From: VRUE01 sp963840565
GTDB taxonomy: Bacteria; Actinomycetota; Thermoleophilia; Solirubrobacterales; 70-9
Direction: 5' to 3'
Length of the DNA: 64,000 nucleotides
Assembly: GCA_963840565.1 (NCBI GenBank)
Contig: CAWIZH010000002.1
Span: forward strand, 930,001-994,000
Made by a program: the position numbers and the translations under genes. Shown piece by piece: positions 17,437-26,524 of this stretch. The notes beneath the pieces were generated by a model. The model did no database searches and was not told where the DNA came from. It saw only the letters and a list, made by a program, of their open reading frames with translations. Position 1 is the stretch's first letter; each line of letters opens with the position of its first letter.

Positions 17437-18802
17437 GCCAGCGCCCCGACGATCTCGCGGAAGCGCTCGCCGCGGCGCTCGAAGTTCTCGAAGGCGTCGA
17501 AGCTGGCGCAGGCGGGAGAGAGCAGGACGGTCTCGCCTGGCTCGGCCGCAGCGGCGGCAAGGCGCGTCGCTTCTTCCAGGTCCTCGCAGAGGTGCAACTT
17601 GACGCCGGCCGCGATCGCCGGCGCCAGCGCCTCGGCGAGGCGCCCGGCCGAGGCACCGGTCAGATAACAAGCGATGCAGCGCTCACGGACCGGGTCGAGC
17701 AGCGGCGCGTAGGCCTCGCCCTTCTCGCTGCCACCGAGGATCGCGTGCACGCCGCCCTCGAAGGCGCGCAGGCCGACCGTCGCCGAGGCGACGTTGGTCG
17801 CCTTGGAATCGTTGACGAAGCGAACGCCGCCGATCTCGGCGACCAGCTCGAGCCGGTGCGGGACGCCGGCAAAGGTCCGCAGGCCCTCGCGCACGGCATC
17901 GCGGTCGAGCCCCATCGAGAGCGCCGCGGCGGCGGCGGCCATCGCGTTCTCGACGTTGTGCTCGCCAAAGAGGCCGAGCTCGGAAACGGGGAGCAGCGGC
18001 TCGCCGTCATAGAAGATCGTCCCCTCGGCGACGGCGACTTCGCAGTCGGGCCCGGCGCCGTGGCAGAAGGCGATGCGCCGCGCGCAGCCGCCGAGATCGA
18101 CGTCGGCAAGGGAGGGATCGTCAGCGTTGAAGATCGCAACGTCGTCGTTGCCCTGATTGGCAAAGATCCGCAGCTTCGCTGCCAGGTAGGCCTCGAGGTC
18201 GCCGTGGCGGTCGAGGTGGTCGGGCGCAAGGTTGAGGAAGACCGCGCACTCGGGAGCGAAGAAGTCGGTGTCCTCGAGCTGAAAGCTGGACGCCTCGCAG
18301 ATCACAGTCGCGTCAGCGTCGATCTCGCCGACCAAGCGAGGAAAGCGGCTTGCCGACATTCCCGGCCACGGCAACCGACTCGCCAGCCGTTCTGTAGACG
18401 TGCCCAAGCAACTCAACGGTCGTCGTCTTCCCATTCGTACCGGTCACCGCGACGAACCGATTCGGAACAGCCCGCCAGGCAAGCTCCAACTCCCCAACCA
18501 CATCGATCCCGCGCTGCAGAGCGGCAGCGATCACCGGCGCCTCCCGAGGAACCCCGGGACTCTTGACCACCGTTCGCACCCCATCGAGGAGCGCCAATCC
18601 ATCTGCATCCAGCACGACTTCGACGCCGACCCCCCGAAGCCCTGCAACCCCATCAGGATGCCCAGAATCAACGGCTTTGACGACCTCCCCCCCGCCTACG
18701 AGAAGTCTTGCCGCAGCCTGGCCAGACCGAGCCGAGCCCAACGACCAGATATGGACCCTCAGGAAGCTGGGGCCGGAGCTTCCTGGGCGGCGGCGCACTC
18801 AT
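17433..18802 (-). CDS. murD: UDP-N-acetylmuramoylalanine--D-glutamate ligase, two frameshifts
   Basis: Composite gene of about 455 codons once two one-base insertions (near 18727-18731 and 18333-18336) are removed. From an ATG at 18800-18802 the N-terminus reads MSAPPPRKLRPQLPEGPYLV then VGLG; the ATP loop VTGTNGKTTTVELL and AGNVGKPLSSL lie before the second break, and VGEIDADATVICEASSFQLE and NDSKATNVASA after it. It adds D-Glu to UDP-MurNAc-L-Ala. Because murD is essential, consensus error is the likely reason. A short hairpin (18760-18785) falls in the first codons; a GTG at 18796-18798 is an alternative start. Confidence 0.88.
18760..18785. repeat. Short hairpin at murD 5' end
   Basis: CAGGAAGCT (18760-18768) and AGCTTCCTG (18777-18785) with an 8-nt G/C loop. 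It resembles the post-gcvH hairpin (9399-9420). If transcribed it would fold within the first codons of murD and could limit initiation. Confidence 0.5.
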
Positions 18803-18852
18803 CAGGAATAGGTTCGCGCCCCAAAGCAAGGACCCTGTGCGAATGGGTCAAC

Positions 18853-18930
18853 AGGGGCGTCGGGACCCCTATCCAAAACACTCAAGAGCAGCGTCAGCTG
18901 CTCGTTTTGGATAGGGGTCCCGACGCCCCT
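18853..18930. repeat. Inverted repeat D, perfect 27-bp arms, between mraY and murD
   Basis: Arms 18853-18879 and 18904-18930 are exact reverse complements (core GGGACCCCTATCCAAAAC). The 24-nt spacer carries its own 7-bp stem (GAGCAGC/GCTGCTC). It begins 7 nt after the mraY stop, after TAGGTGGGG, just as repeat B follows ftsZ. It could terminate or process the dcw transcript between mraY and murD. Confidence 0.9.
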
Positions 18931-18936
18931 CCCCAC

Positions 18937-19911
18937 CTACCGCCCAATCGACTGCTGGTACAGCGTGAACCCAATCCCCGAACAAACCGCAGCAACGATC
19001 CAGAAGCGAAGCATGATCTTCGTCTCCGACCAGGCCATCATCTCGAAGTGGTGGTGCAGCGGCGCCATCAGGAAGACGCGGCGACGAAAAGTTTTGAAGG
19101 AGAAGACCTGGATCGCCACCGAGAGCGCCTCGATCACGAAGATGCCGCCGATCAGGATCAGCAGCACCTCGGTCTGGGTCATCACCGCCAGCGCACCGAT
19201 CGCACCACCGAGGCCAAGCGAACCGGTGTCCCCCATGAAGATCGAGGCTGGGAAAGCGTTGAACCAGAGGAAGCCGATGCAGGCGCCGACCAGGCAGGCG
19301 GAGAGCAGGGCGAGGTTCTGCTGCTCGTTGGTGACGAAGGCGATCGCGGTGTAGGCGAGCAGGACGATCGCGCAGGAGCCGGCGGCGAGGCCGTCGAGGC
19401 CGTCGGTGAGGTTGACCCCGTTCGAGGTGCCGGCGATGACGAGGAAGACGAGGACGAAGTAGAGCACCGGGCCGAGGTCGATGCTGGCATCGCCGATGCG
19501 GAAGTAGAGGACCGGCTCGAGGCCGACCTCGTGTCGCGCCACCCACCAGAGGCCGAAGGCAAGAATGACCTGGAAGAGCAGCTTCCAGCGCGCCGAGAGG
19601 CCGAGCGAGCGGCGCTTGACGATCTTGATGAAGTCGTCGGCAAAGCCGATCGCCGCGCAGCCCATGGCGACGCCGAAGACCGCCAGGCTCTGCGCGTCGC
19701 GGTCGGAGAGGATCAGGTACGGCACGCAGATCGAGGCGAAGACGATCAGCCCGCCCATCGTCGGCGTCCCCGCCTTGGCGTGGTGCTCCTGCGGCCCGTC
19801 CTCGCGGATGTGCTGGCCGAACTCCTTGACCCGCAGGAACTCGATGAACTTGGGGCCGAGGAAGATGCAGATCAGCATCGCCGCCATGCCGGCGATCAGG
19901 ACTTCACCCAC
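18937..19911 (-). CDS. mraY: Phospho-N-acetylmuramoyl-pentapeptide transferase
   Basis: A 324-residue polytopic membrane enzyme that makes lipid I. Hallmarks: GTPTMGGLIVF, ADDFIKIVKRRSLGLSARWK, NGVNLTDGLDGLA (catalytic Asp), MGDTGSLGLGGAIG and the HHH motif APLHHHFEMMAWSE. The GTG start at 19909-19911 overlaps the murF stop by 8 bp. Downstream is the 27-bp inverted repeat D. Confidence 0.96.
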   Translation of the reverse strand: MGEVLIAGMAAMLICIFLGPKFIEFLRVKEFGQHIREDGPQEHHAKAGTPTMGGLIVFASICVPYLILSDRDAQSLAVFGVAMGCAAIGFADDFIKIVKRRSLGLSARWKLLFQVILAFGLWWVARHEVGLEPVLYFRIGDASIDLGPVLYFVLVFLVIAGTSNGVNLTDGLDGLAAGSCAIVLLAYTAIAFVTNEQQNLALLSACLVGACIGFLWFNAFPASIFMGDTGSLGLGGAIGALAVMTQTEVLLILIGGIFVIEALSVAIQVFSFKTFRRRVFLMAPLHHHFEMMAWSETKIMLRFWIVAAVCSGIGFTLYQQSIGR

Positions 19912-21250
19912 GGCCAGGCGCTCCCAGCAGCTGCTCGAGGCTGACGGCGACGGCCTCGAGGCCGGCCGAGCGCGAGCCCTTGACCAGGATCGTGTCGCCG
20001 GGCTCGACCTGTGCGGCGAGCAGCTCCGCCGCCTCCTCCGGATCGCCCACCAGCTCGTCGGGCCCGTAGCCGCGCGCCGGCTCGCCGACGCCGACCAGCA
20101 GGTCGACGCCCTCGGCGCGGGCGCCGGCGCCGATCTCGCGGTGGTAGCCGTCGGCGTCAGCACCGAGCTCGGCCATCTCACCGAGCACGGCGATCCGCCG
20201 CCCCTCGCCGAGCGAGGCGAGGTGGCTCAGCGCGGCGCGCATCGAGACCGGGTTGGCGTTGTAGCAGTCATTCACCAGGACGATTCCGTCGCCCAGCTCG
20301 AGGCGCTCGCCCCGAAAGCGGGAGAAGCCTATGTTCGCAGCGCGGTCGGCCATCTCGGCAAGCGGCGCGCCGAGCGCTATCCCGATCGCGATCGCTGCCA
20401 GCGCGTTCTCGAGGTTGTGCGCCTCGGCAAAGGGGAAGTGGAAGAGCTGGGACCCCTCCGGAGTCTCGACCAGGGCCTCGGTGACGCCGTCGAGGACCCG
20501 GCTCTGCGCCGCGTAGACGTCGCCGCCCGCGCCGAAGCGAAGCAGGCCCGGCGCCTGGGACAGGTGCGGCTCCAGCTCGCCGGCCGCAACCGGGACGACC
20601 GCTGTCCCGTCCGCCGGCAGCGCCGCCAGCACCTCCGCCTTCGCCGCCGCGATCGCCTCGACCGAACCGAGCAGCTCGACGTGGACCGGGCCGACGTTTG
20701 TGATCACGGCGACTTCGGGCTCGGCGATCGCCGCCAGCTCGGCGATCTGCCCGGCGCCGCGCATCGCCATCTCCAGCACCAGGATCTCGGTGTCGTCGGG
20801 CGCCTCGAGCACGGTCAGCGGCAGCCCGATCTCGGTGTTGAGGTTCTCGCGATTGGCGTGGACACGGCCGGGCAGCAGTGCCCGAGCGATGTCCTTGACC
20901 GAGGTCTTGCCAACCGAGCCGGTGACGCCGGCGACCCGGGCGCCGAGGGCACGGCGCCAGGCACGGGCGAGATTTTGGAGGGCGGCGAGCGGCTCGGGGA
21001 CGGTGAAGACCCAGGCGCCGGAGAGTCCCTGCGCGTGGTTGGGAGCGACAACGACGCCCCAGGCGCCGGCCTCGATCGCCGCGGCGGCGTATTCGCCGCC
21101 GTCAACGCGCTCGCCGCGCAGGCCGAAGAAGAGATCGCCGGGACCGGTCTCGGCCGAGCCGATCGTGGCGCGAGCGGGCGAGCCGGGCCCGCCGCGGGCA
21201 ACGATCTCGGCGCCGCAAGCCTCGGCGATTTGCTCCGGGCTCAATTTCAA
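19904..21250 (-). CDS. murF: UDP-MurNAc-tripeptide--D-alanyl-D-alanine ligase
   Basis: A 448-residue Mur ligase: GVTGSVGKTSVKDIARALL (ATP loop; the family often has GK-TTTK), LNTEIGLPLTVLEAP, EMAMRGAGQIAELA and NDCYNANPVSMRAAL. It adds D-Ala-D-Ala to complete the pentapeptide precursor. It begins with a rare TTG that overlaps the murE stop (TTGA). Confidence 0.95.
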   Translation of the reverse strand: MKLSPEQIAEACGAEIVARGGPGSPARATIGSAETGPGDLFFGLRGERVDGGEYAAAAIEAGAWGVVVAPNHAQGLSGAWVFTVPEPLAALQNLARAWRRALGARVAGVTGSVGKTSVKDIARALLPGRVHANRENLNTEIGLPLTVLEAPDDTEILVLEMAMRGAGQIAELAAIAEPEVAVITNVGPVHVELLGSVEAIAAAKAEVLAALPADGTAVVPVAAGELEPHLSQAPGLLRFGAGGDVYAAQSRVLDGVTEALVETPEGSQLFHFPFAEAHNLENALAAIAIGIALGAPLAEMADRAANIGFSRFRGERLELGDGIVLVNDCYNANPVSMRAALSHLASLGEGRRIAVLGEMAELGADADGYHREIGAGARAEGVDLLVGVGEPARGYGPDELVGDPEEAAELLAAQVEPGDTILVKGSRSAGLEAVAVSLEQLLGAPGRG

Positions 21251-22731
21251 AGCTTGCGCAGCTCCTCGCGAGCGACCTCGCGGTCGTCGAAGGGGACCTT
21301 GCGCCCGTTCTCAAACTCCTGGCCCTGCTCGTGTCCCTTGCCGGCGATGACGACGGAGTCGCCCGGCTTGGCGTGGCCGAGCGCCAGCGCGATTGCGGCG
21401 CGCCGGTCGGGCTCAATCTCGAATGCCGAGCCGTTCTCGATCCCAGCGACGACTTCAGCGACGATCGTGTCGGGATCCTCCGAGCGCGGGTTGTCGGAGG
21501 TGACGACGGCGAGATCGGAGAGCCCGGCTCCCGCCCGGCCCATCTTCGGCCGCTTGTCGCGGTCGCGGTCACCACCGGCGCCGAAAACGGTGATCACCCG
21601 GCCCTCGGTAAGCCGCCGCGCCGCCCGCAGCACGTTCTCCAGCGAATCGGGGGTATGCGCGTAATCGACCAGCACCGCGAACGGCTGCCCCGCGTCGACC
21701 GGCTCGAACCGTCCCGGCACCCCCTCCGCCCGGCCCAGCCCTTCCGCCGCGACCTCAGGTGAGACCCCGAGCGCGGTCGAGACAGCAAACGCCCCAAGCG
21801 CATTGGCCACATTGAAGTGCCCCGGCAACCCCATCCGCACCGCAATCTCTCCGCCGACGGGCCTAGAACGTCCTCTATATGGACGTTTCAGGCCCGTCGG
21901 CGGGCGGTTCGCCACAAACTGGGCGCCTGAGGTGTCGAAGGAGACGTCGTGGGCTTCGACGTCGGCCTCGGAGCCCTCGGCGGAGAAGGTGATGCAGTCG
22001 AATTCCTCGGCGAGCCGCTTGCCGTAGAGATCGTCGACGTTGACGATCGAGACCTTCGGCGCCATCGCGAAGAGCTGCCGCTTGGCGTTGAAATAGTCCT
22101 CCATGTCCTCGTGAAAGTCGAGGTGGTCCTGGGTCAAGTTCGTGAACAGCGCCACCTCGAAGTGGATCGAGTCGACCCGGTGCAAGGCCAGCGCGTGCGA
22201 TGAGACCTCCATCGCGCAGACCCTGTCCCCGGCCTCCAGCATCTGCCGGAACGTTGCCTGAAGGTCGATCGCCTCCGGCGTGGTCCGCTCGACCTCCTCC
22301 TCCACCCCACCGATGACCTGCCGCACCGTCCCCAGTAGCCCGCACCGCACTCCCGCCGTCTCCAGCACCTCGCGGATCAAGAAGGCCGTGGTCGTCTTCC
22401 CATTCGTGCCGGTAACGCCGACGACCCGCAGCTCCCGGGTCGGGTCGCGCCAAAACCGCGCTGCCAGTGGTGCCATCGCCGCCCGCGCGCTCGGCACGAT
22501 CACCTGCGCCACGTCGAGGTCGAGCTCCCGCTCCACGACAAGCGCCGCGGCCCCCGCCCGCACCGCGCCGGCGGCGAACTCGTGCCCGTCGGCCTTCTCT
22601 CCCGGCACGCAGAAGAACAGCGTGCCGGGCCGCACTTTTCGGCTGTCGTAGGCAAGCGACTCGATCTCGGCCGCCGGCTCGCCGCGGGTCGAGGTCACCT
22701 CGGCGGCGGTGATCAGTTCGCGCAGATCCAC
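21247..22731 (-). CDS. murE: UDP-MurNAc-L-Ala-D-Glu--2,6-diaminopimelate ligase
   Basis: A 494-residue Mur ligase. ATP loop VTGTNGKTTTAFLI, UDP-binding TTPEAIDLQ, ALFTNLTQDHLDFH, and the DNPR motif (SDNPRSEDP) that marks meso-diaminopimelate-adding enzymes, so the organism probably has mDAP peptidoglycan. Around residues 276-293 an unusual basic insert (PTGLKRPYRGRSRPVGG) is encoded by inverted repeat E; the frame is kept, so the protein carries an element-derived loop between the central and C-terminal parts. First gene after the opposing 488-codon gene, so it probably has its own promoter. Confidence 0.95.
   Translation of the reverse strand: MDLRELITAAEVTSTRGEPAAEIESLAYDSRKVRPGTLFFCVPGEKADGHEFAAGAVRAGAAALVVERELDLDVAQVIVPSARAAMAPLAARFWRDPTRELRVVGVTGTNGKTTTAFLIREVLETAGVRCGLLGTVRQVIGGVEEEVERTTPEAIDLQATFRQMLEAGDRVCAMEVSSHALALHRVDSIHFEVALFTNLTQDHLDFHEDMEDYFNAKRQLFAMAPKVSIVNVDDLYGKRLAEEFDCITFSAEGSEADVEAHDVSFDTSGAQFVANRPPTGLKRPYRGRSRPVGGEIAVRMGLPGHFNVANALGAFAVSTALGVSPEVAAEGLGRAEGVPGRFEPVDAGQPFAVLVDYAHTPDSLENVLRAARRLTEGRVITVFGAGGDRDRDKRPKMGRAGAGLSDLAVVTSDNPRSEDPDTIVAEVVAGIENGSAFEIEPDRRAAIALALGHAKPGDSVVIAGKGHEQGQEFENGRKVPFDDREVAREELRKL
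21851..21903. repeat. Inverted repeat E, in frame inside murE
   Basis: Perfect 14-bp outer arms (CCGCCGACGGGCCT, 21851-21864; reverse complement at 21890-21903) enclose a 25-nt spacer with an inner 7-bp stem AACGTCC/GGACGTT and loop TCTATAT. The loop shares CTCTAT with repeats A and C. It is translated in murE without breaking the frame. Confidence 0.85.
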
Positions 22732-22837
22732 GGGGCGATTCTAGGTCGAGGCAGGGCGGCCTCACGGCCGCTGGAGCGCTCAACGCTTAGGAGATCTCTA
22801 ATATCGACAAAATCTTGGCGGCTTTAGGCGACTGACG

Positions 22838-24304
22838 ATGGCCTCAAAGGGACCACAAATCGCGCTCTCCTTCTTCGCCGTGATCGCGATCCCGGTCCTG
22901 GTCGGCCAGGCCACGGAAACGCCGCAGACCGAATCCACGCCGGCGGCCGAAGCAAAACCAGCGGCCAAAAAAGCCGCCCTGACGATCCAGCTCGGCTCCG
23001 CCGAACAGGAGTCCTCGGACGTGGGCCGGATACGCATTCGCGCCGCCGCCGAACCGCCGACCGGGACCACCCTGCTGACCAGCGCCGACGGCTCGAAATT
23101 AGTCCGAGCCAAGTCCAGGCCTAGCGCCGACTGCGAAACCCTCCCGGTGCACCACGCAAGCCAGGCTCCCGGCGGCGAGGACTGGTGCATATCGCTCGAC
23201 GGCATCGACGGCGGCTCCGCGGTCACAGGCCTGCTGACTGGAAAGGCGAAAGCGGCAGGCGAAGGCGAAACCGAACTGGCGCTGACGGTAAACCGGCGCA
23301 CGGGCTTCTGGGGCGAGCCGCTGCTGGTCATCCTCGGCGGCTTCCTGCTCGGCATCCTGGCGATCCTGGCGCCGAGATTCGCCCGTCGTAAGACCCGGAC
23401 GGCGATCTTGGACAACCTCCTGGAAGAGAACGAAAGCGCCCTCCCGGGCAGGTCGATCGAAGGCCTGACCGAGTGGGTCACGGCGCAGCGCAGTGCCAGC
23501 TCGAGGAAAAGCGACGACGAACTGCTGCCGGTCGTCTTCGACCTGGTCAAGCGGGCGCCGGAGATCGCCAAGCAGGCGCGCGCCGAACTGGCCCGGGCGG
23601 TCGGCGCATCGGGCCTGCCTTCCTCGCTTGCTGCGGTCAAGGCCGCCGATAAAGAGCTGCAGCGCCAGGCCCTCAAGCGCTCGGACTTCTTTGCCGACGA
23701 CGGCACCGCGGCTGTTCACCCCGCGCGCGAGCTCGCCGGCGTGCTGACCCAGCTTGGGATCCAGGGCGCGCATCTGGCCGAGCTCCACAAGAAGGTCGAG
23801 TCGCTGCCGGACGACGAGCGCAGAAAGGCCGGCAAAGCCGCGCTCGAAAAGGCCGACGTCCGCTTCCGGACCGCGGTCGAGCCTGAACAGGTGACCGAAC
23901 TGCTGAAGCTGTTCGACGCCGTCGAACAGGCCATCGCGATGACCGCGAGGGAATCGGCCGACACCAGGGTGGCCTCGCTCTCTCTCGCCGCCCCTCAGCT
24001 GGCGGTCGCGCCGTTCGCTGGGCACGAGATCGCGGTCGCCCTCCCCCTCCAGGGCAAGACGACGCTGTCCAAACGGCTCGGGCGGCTCGTTTGGCCGGCC
24101 TTGCTGACGATTTTCGCCGTCGGCCTCGCCGCCGCGATTGCCGTCCTGACGATCAAGCTCTCCTCCTACGACGCCAAGCCTGCATTTGGCAGTACCGCCG
24201 ACTACCTGGCGCTGCTGGTGGCGGCAACGGGCTCGGGCGCGGCGGCGACGATCCTGGCGAACATCTCCTTCTGGGACCCGCTCTCTCCCGCCGAATCGGC
24301 CTGA
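22838..24304 (+). CDS. Uncharacterised membrane protein inserted in the dcw cluster
   Basis: A 488-residue protein I do not recognise, on the plus strand between the minus-strand ftsI and murE. Visible layout: N-terminal signal or membrane segment (IALSFFAVIAIPVLVGQ, ~8-24), an extracytoplasmic beta-type region with a possible disulphide pair (about 95-112), a membrane helix at ~158-181, a long soluble helical domain (~185-400), and two C-terminal helices (~418-440 and ~455-475). There is no catalytic motif. Its 3' end is 8 bp from the ftsI stop. The location suggests a possible role in the cell envelope, but this is only contextual. Confidence 0.75.
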   Translation: MASKGPQIALSFFAVIAIPVLVGQATETPQTESTPAAEAKPAAKKAALTIQLGSAEQESSDVGRIRIRAAAEPPTGTTLLTSADGSKLVRAKSRPSADCETLPVHHASQAPGGEDWCISLDGIDGGSAVTGLLTGKAKAAGEGETELALTVNRRTGFWGEPLLVILGGFLLGILAILAPRFARRKTRTAILDNLLEENESALPGRSIEGLTEWVTAQRSASSRKSDDELLPVVFDLVKRAPEIAKQARAELARAVGASGLPSSLAAVKAADKELQRQALKRSDFFADDGTAAVHPARELAGVLTQLGIQGAHLAELHKKVESLPDDERRKAGKAALEKADVRFRTAVEPEQVTELLKLFDAVEQAIAMTARESADTRVASLSLAAPQLAVAPFAGHEIAVALPLQGKTTLSKRLGRLVWPALLTIFAVGLAAAIAVLTIKLSSYDAKPAFGSTADYLALLVAATGSGAAATILANISFWDPLSPAESA

Positions 24305-24311
24305 ATCCGGG

Positions 24312-25966
24312 CTACTGCGGCGGCACCCCGAGGTAAGGCAGGGCGAACGCCGCGATCTTGCCGAACGCCGGCGCCGCCACGGACCCGCCGTAGATGTCCC
24401 CCTGCGGCTGGTCGACGATCACCGAGACAAGCAACTGCGGATCCTGAGCCGGCGCAAAGCCGATGAACGAAGCCACGTACTTCGTTTCCGAGTAGGTCCC
24501 GTCTTCAGCCACTTGCGCGGTCCCGGTCTTGCCGGCAAGCGTGTAGCCGGGAACGCTGACCTCCGACGCGGTGCCGCCAGCCTGCAGCACCCCCTCGAGC
24601 ATTTCGCGCACCTGGGCCGCCACGCCCGAGTCAATAACCCGCCGGCCCTTCGGCTCGTGCACCGTCTCGTCGCCGATCTTCTGGATCAGCTGCGGCGGAC
24701 GCAGGATGCCGCCGTCGGCGATCGCCGCATAGCCGGCCATCATTTGCATCGGCGTCACCGCGAGGCCCTGGCCCATCGGCAGGTTGCCCATCGTCGAGCC
24801 GGAGTATTTGTCCAGCGGCGGCACGATCCCCTGCTCCTCGTTGGGGAACTGCACCCCCGTCGGGCGACCGAAGCCGAAGCGGTCGATCCACTTGCTAAAG
24901 CGCTCGGAGCCGAGCTTCAGCCCGATCTCCACCGCGCCGACGTTCGAGGACTGGGCGAGGATCTGGGCGACGGTGAGCGAGTATCGGCGGCCGCGCCTCG
25001 GCGTCTTCGATCACGCGGTCGGCAACCTGCAGCTGCGAGGGCAAGTAGAAGGACGTCTCCGGGGTGATTTCTTTTTCCTCGAGGGCGGCCGAGACGGTGA
25101 ACGCCTTGAAGGTCGAGCCCGGTTCGTAGGTGAATCCGGTCGCCCGGTTGATCAGGTCTTCGGGGCTCGCGTCGGAAAGGTCGGCCGGATCGACGGGTGG
25201 CCAGTTCGCCATCGCCAGGATCTGCGAGCTGCGCGGGTCCATCACGATCGCCGTCGCCCCCTTGGGCGCGTAGGTTTCGCCGACTTCGGCCAGCACCTGT
25301 TCGGTCTTCGCCTCGATCGCCGGGTCGAGCGTCAGCTGGACGTCTTCGCCGTTCTCGGCTTCCTGCGCGGTTTCCAGTCGGATCGGTTCGCCCTTGGCGT
25401 CGCTGACGATGCGCCGTTCGCCGTCGGTGCCGGCCAGGGCCGATTCCTCGCCTTCCTCGAGCCCGTTCAGCCCTTCGTTTTCGGCGCCGACCGAGCCGAG
25501 AACTTGCCCTGCTATCTCGCCCTGCGGGTAGGTCCGGCGGCTGTCTGGGTCCTGGCCGATGCCGACCAGATCGAGCCGTTCGATCCGCTTCGCCGTCGGC
25601 AGGTCGACTTTGTGCGCCAGCACCGAGTAGGTCCCTTCCGCCGTCACCTCGCTGAGCACCTTGCTCTGCGGCAGCTTCAGGATCGTCGCCAGTTTTTCTG
25701 CCGCTACCGCGGGCTTCTTCACTTCCGGCGGCACGGCGAAGATCGTCGCCGCATCTTCGGAGGCGACCAGAGCGTTGCCGTGGCGGTCGAGCAGGCTGCC
25801 ACGCAGGCTTGGCAGCGGGATCGATCTGGGTCTGCTGGCTGATCGCCTCGGAAGCAAGCTGGGCGCCCTGCACGCCCTGCAGCCAGAAGGCCCGGCAGGC
25901 GATGACGAGAAAGCAGACGAGAAAGCCGGCGAAGAGGAGGCCGATCCTTCGCTCGATGATCTTCAT
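24312..25966 (-). CDS. ftsI: Peptidoglycan D,D-transpeptidase FtsI (PBP3), two frameshifts
   Basis: Composite class B PBP. N-terminus MKIIERRIGLLFAGFLVCFL (membrane anchor), dimerisation region SLLDRHGNALVASED, then the SxxK motif PGSTFKAF, SxN motif SSNVGAVEIG and KTGT motif LAGKTGTAQV. Two one-base shifts interrupt it: near 25826-25830 (after SQQTQ) and near 24988-24992 (before YSLTVAQIL). Removing one base at each restores a normal ~550-residue protein. It crosslinks septal peptidoglycan. No PASTA domains. The order ftsL-ftsI is conserved. Confidence 0.92.
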
Positions 25967-25978
25967 CGGTGGCGGCCT

Positions 25979-26524
25979 CTAGTAGCCCGTGCCGGCGGCG
26001 GCGAGGCGCTGGGCGGCGACGGCGACGTCGTGAGGGCCCGCCTGCACGGCCTCGATCTGGTCGGTGGCGGCCGTCGCAAGGCCGAGCCTCCCGCTTCGGA
26101 GCGCACCCGGGCGGCGCCGATCTCGCTGCGCCACGCGGCTGCGCAGCAGCGGGTTCTCCTCTTCGAGCGCGGTGATGTTCTGGTCGATGTGACCGGCGGC
26201 GGCGGAGAAGCTGAGCGTGAGCACGTTGACGGCGACGATCCCGACCAGCAGCACGCCGAGCACGGCGATCCAGGCGCGGCCACGGGTCATCCGCACGATC
26301 AGGCTGGAATCGGGCAGGTGGCGGGCCGCGGTGGCGGCGCCGACGGCGATCGGGATCAGCTGGCCGCCGGGGCGGCGGCTCGGGGCGCGGCGGCGGGCCG
26401 GCGCACTCTTGCGCGCCGGTGCCGGCGCGAGCTGGACCTTGAGCGGTTTTTTGCGGGCCGGCGCTTTGCGGCTCGGTGCCCTTGCCGGAGCGGCGGCGCG
26501 GCGTGCGGTCGCGGCGGCAGCCAT
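25979..26524 (-). CDS. ftsL: FtsL-like division protein, locally frameshifted
   Basis: A 181-residue protein in the ftsL position between rsmH and ftsI. It has a long Ala/Arg/Lys/Pro-rich cytoplasmic tail (~1-95), one membrane helix (RAWIAVLGVLLVGIVAVNVL, ~98-118) and a short coiled-coil (ITALEEENPLLRSRVAQR). Between 26088 and 26128 two compensating shifts appear: the alternative frame reads EIGAARVRSEAG, which would join smoothly to RLGLATAATDQIEAVQ and make a typical FtsL sequence. The ATG overlaps the rsmH stop (TGATG). Its role is to form the FtsQLB-type subcomplex. Confidence 0.8.
   Translation of the reverse strand: MAAAATARRAAAPARAPSRKAPARKKPLKVQLAPAPARKSAPARRRAPSRRPGGQLIPIAVGAATAARHLPDSSLIVRMTRGRAWIAVLGVLLVGIVAVNVLTLSFSAAAGHIDQNITALEEENPLLRSRVAQRDRRRPGALRSGRLGLATAATDQIEAVQAGPHDVAVAAQRLAAAGTGY

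Noticed and set aside
16172..17656. Second long minus-strand frame over ftsW
   Set aside because: It is an Arg/Pro-rich shadow; the ftsW frame carries the SEDS motifs. Only its last ~20 codons might matter if ftsW is shifted near its end.
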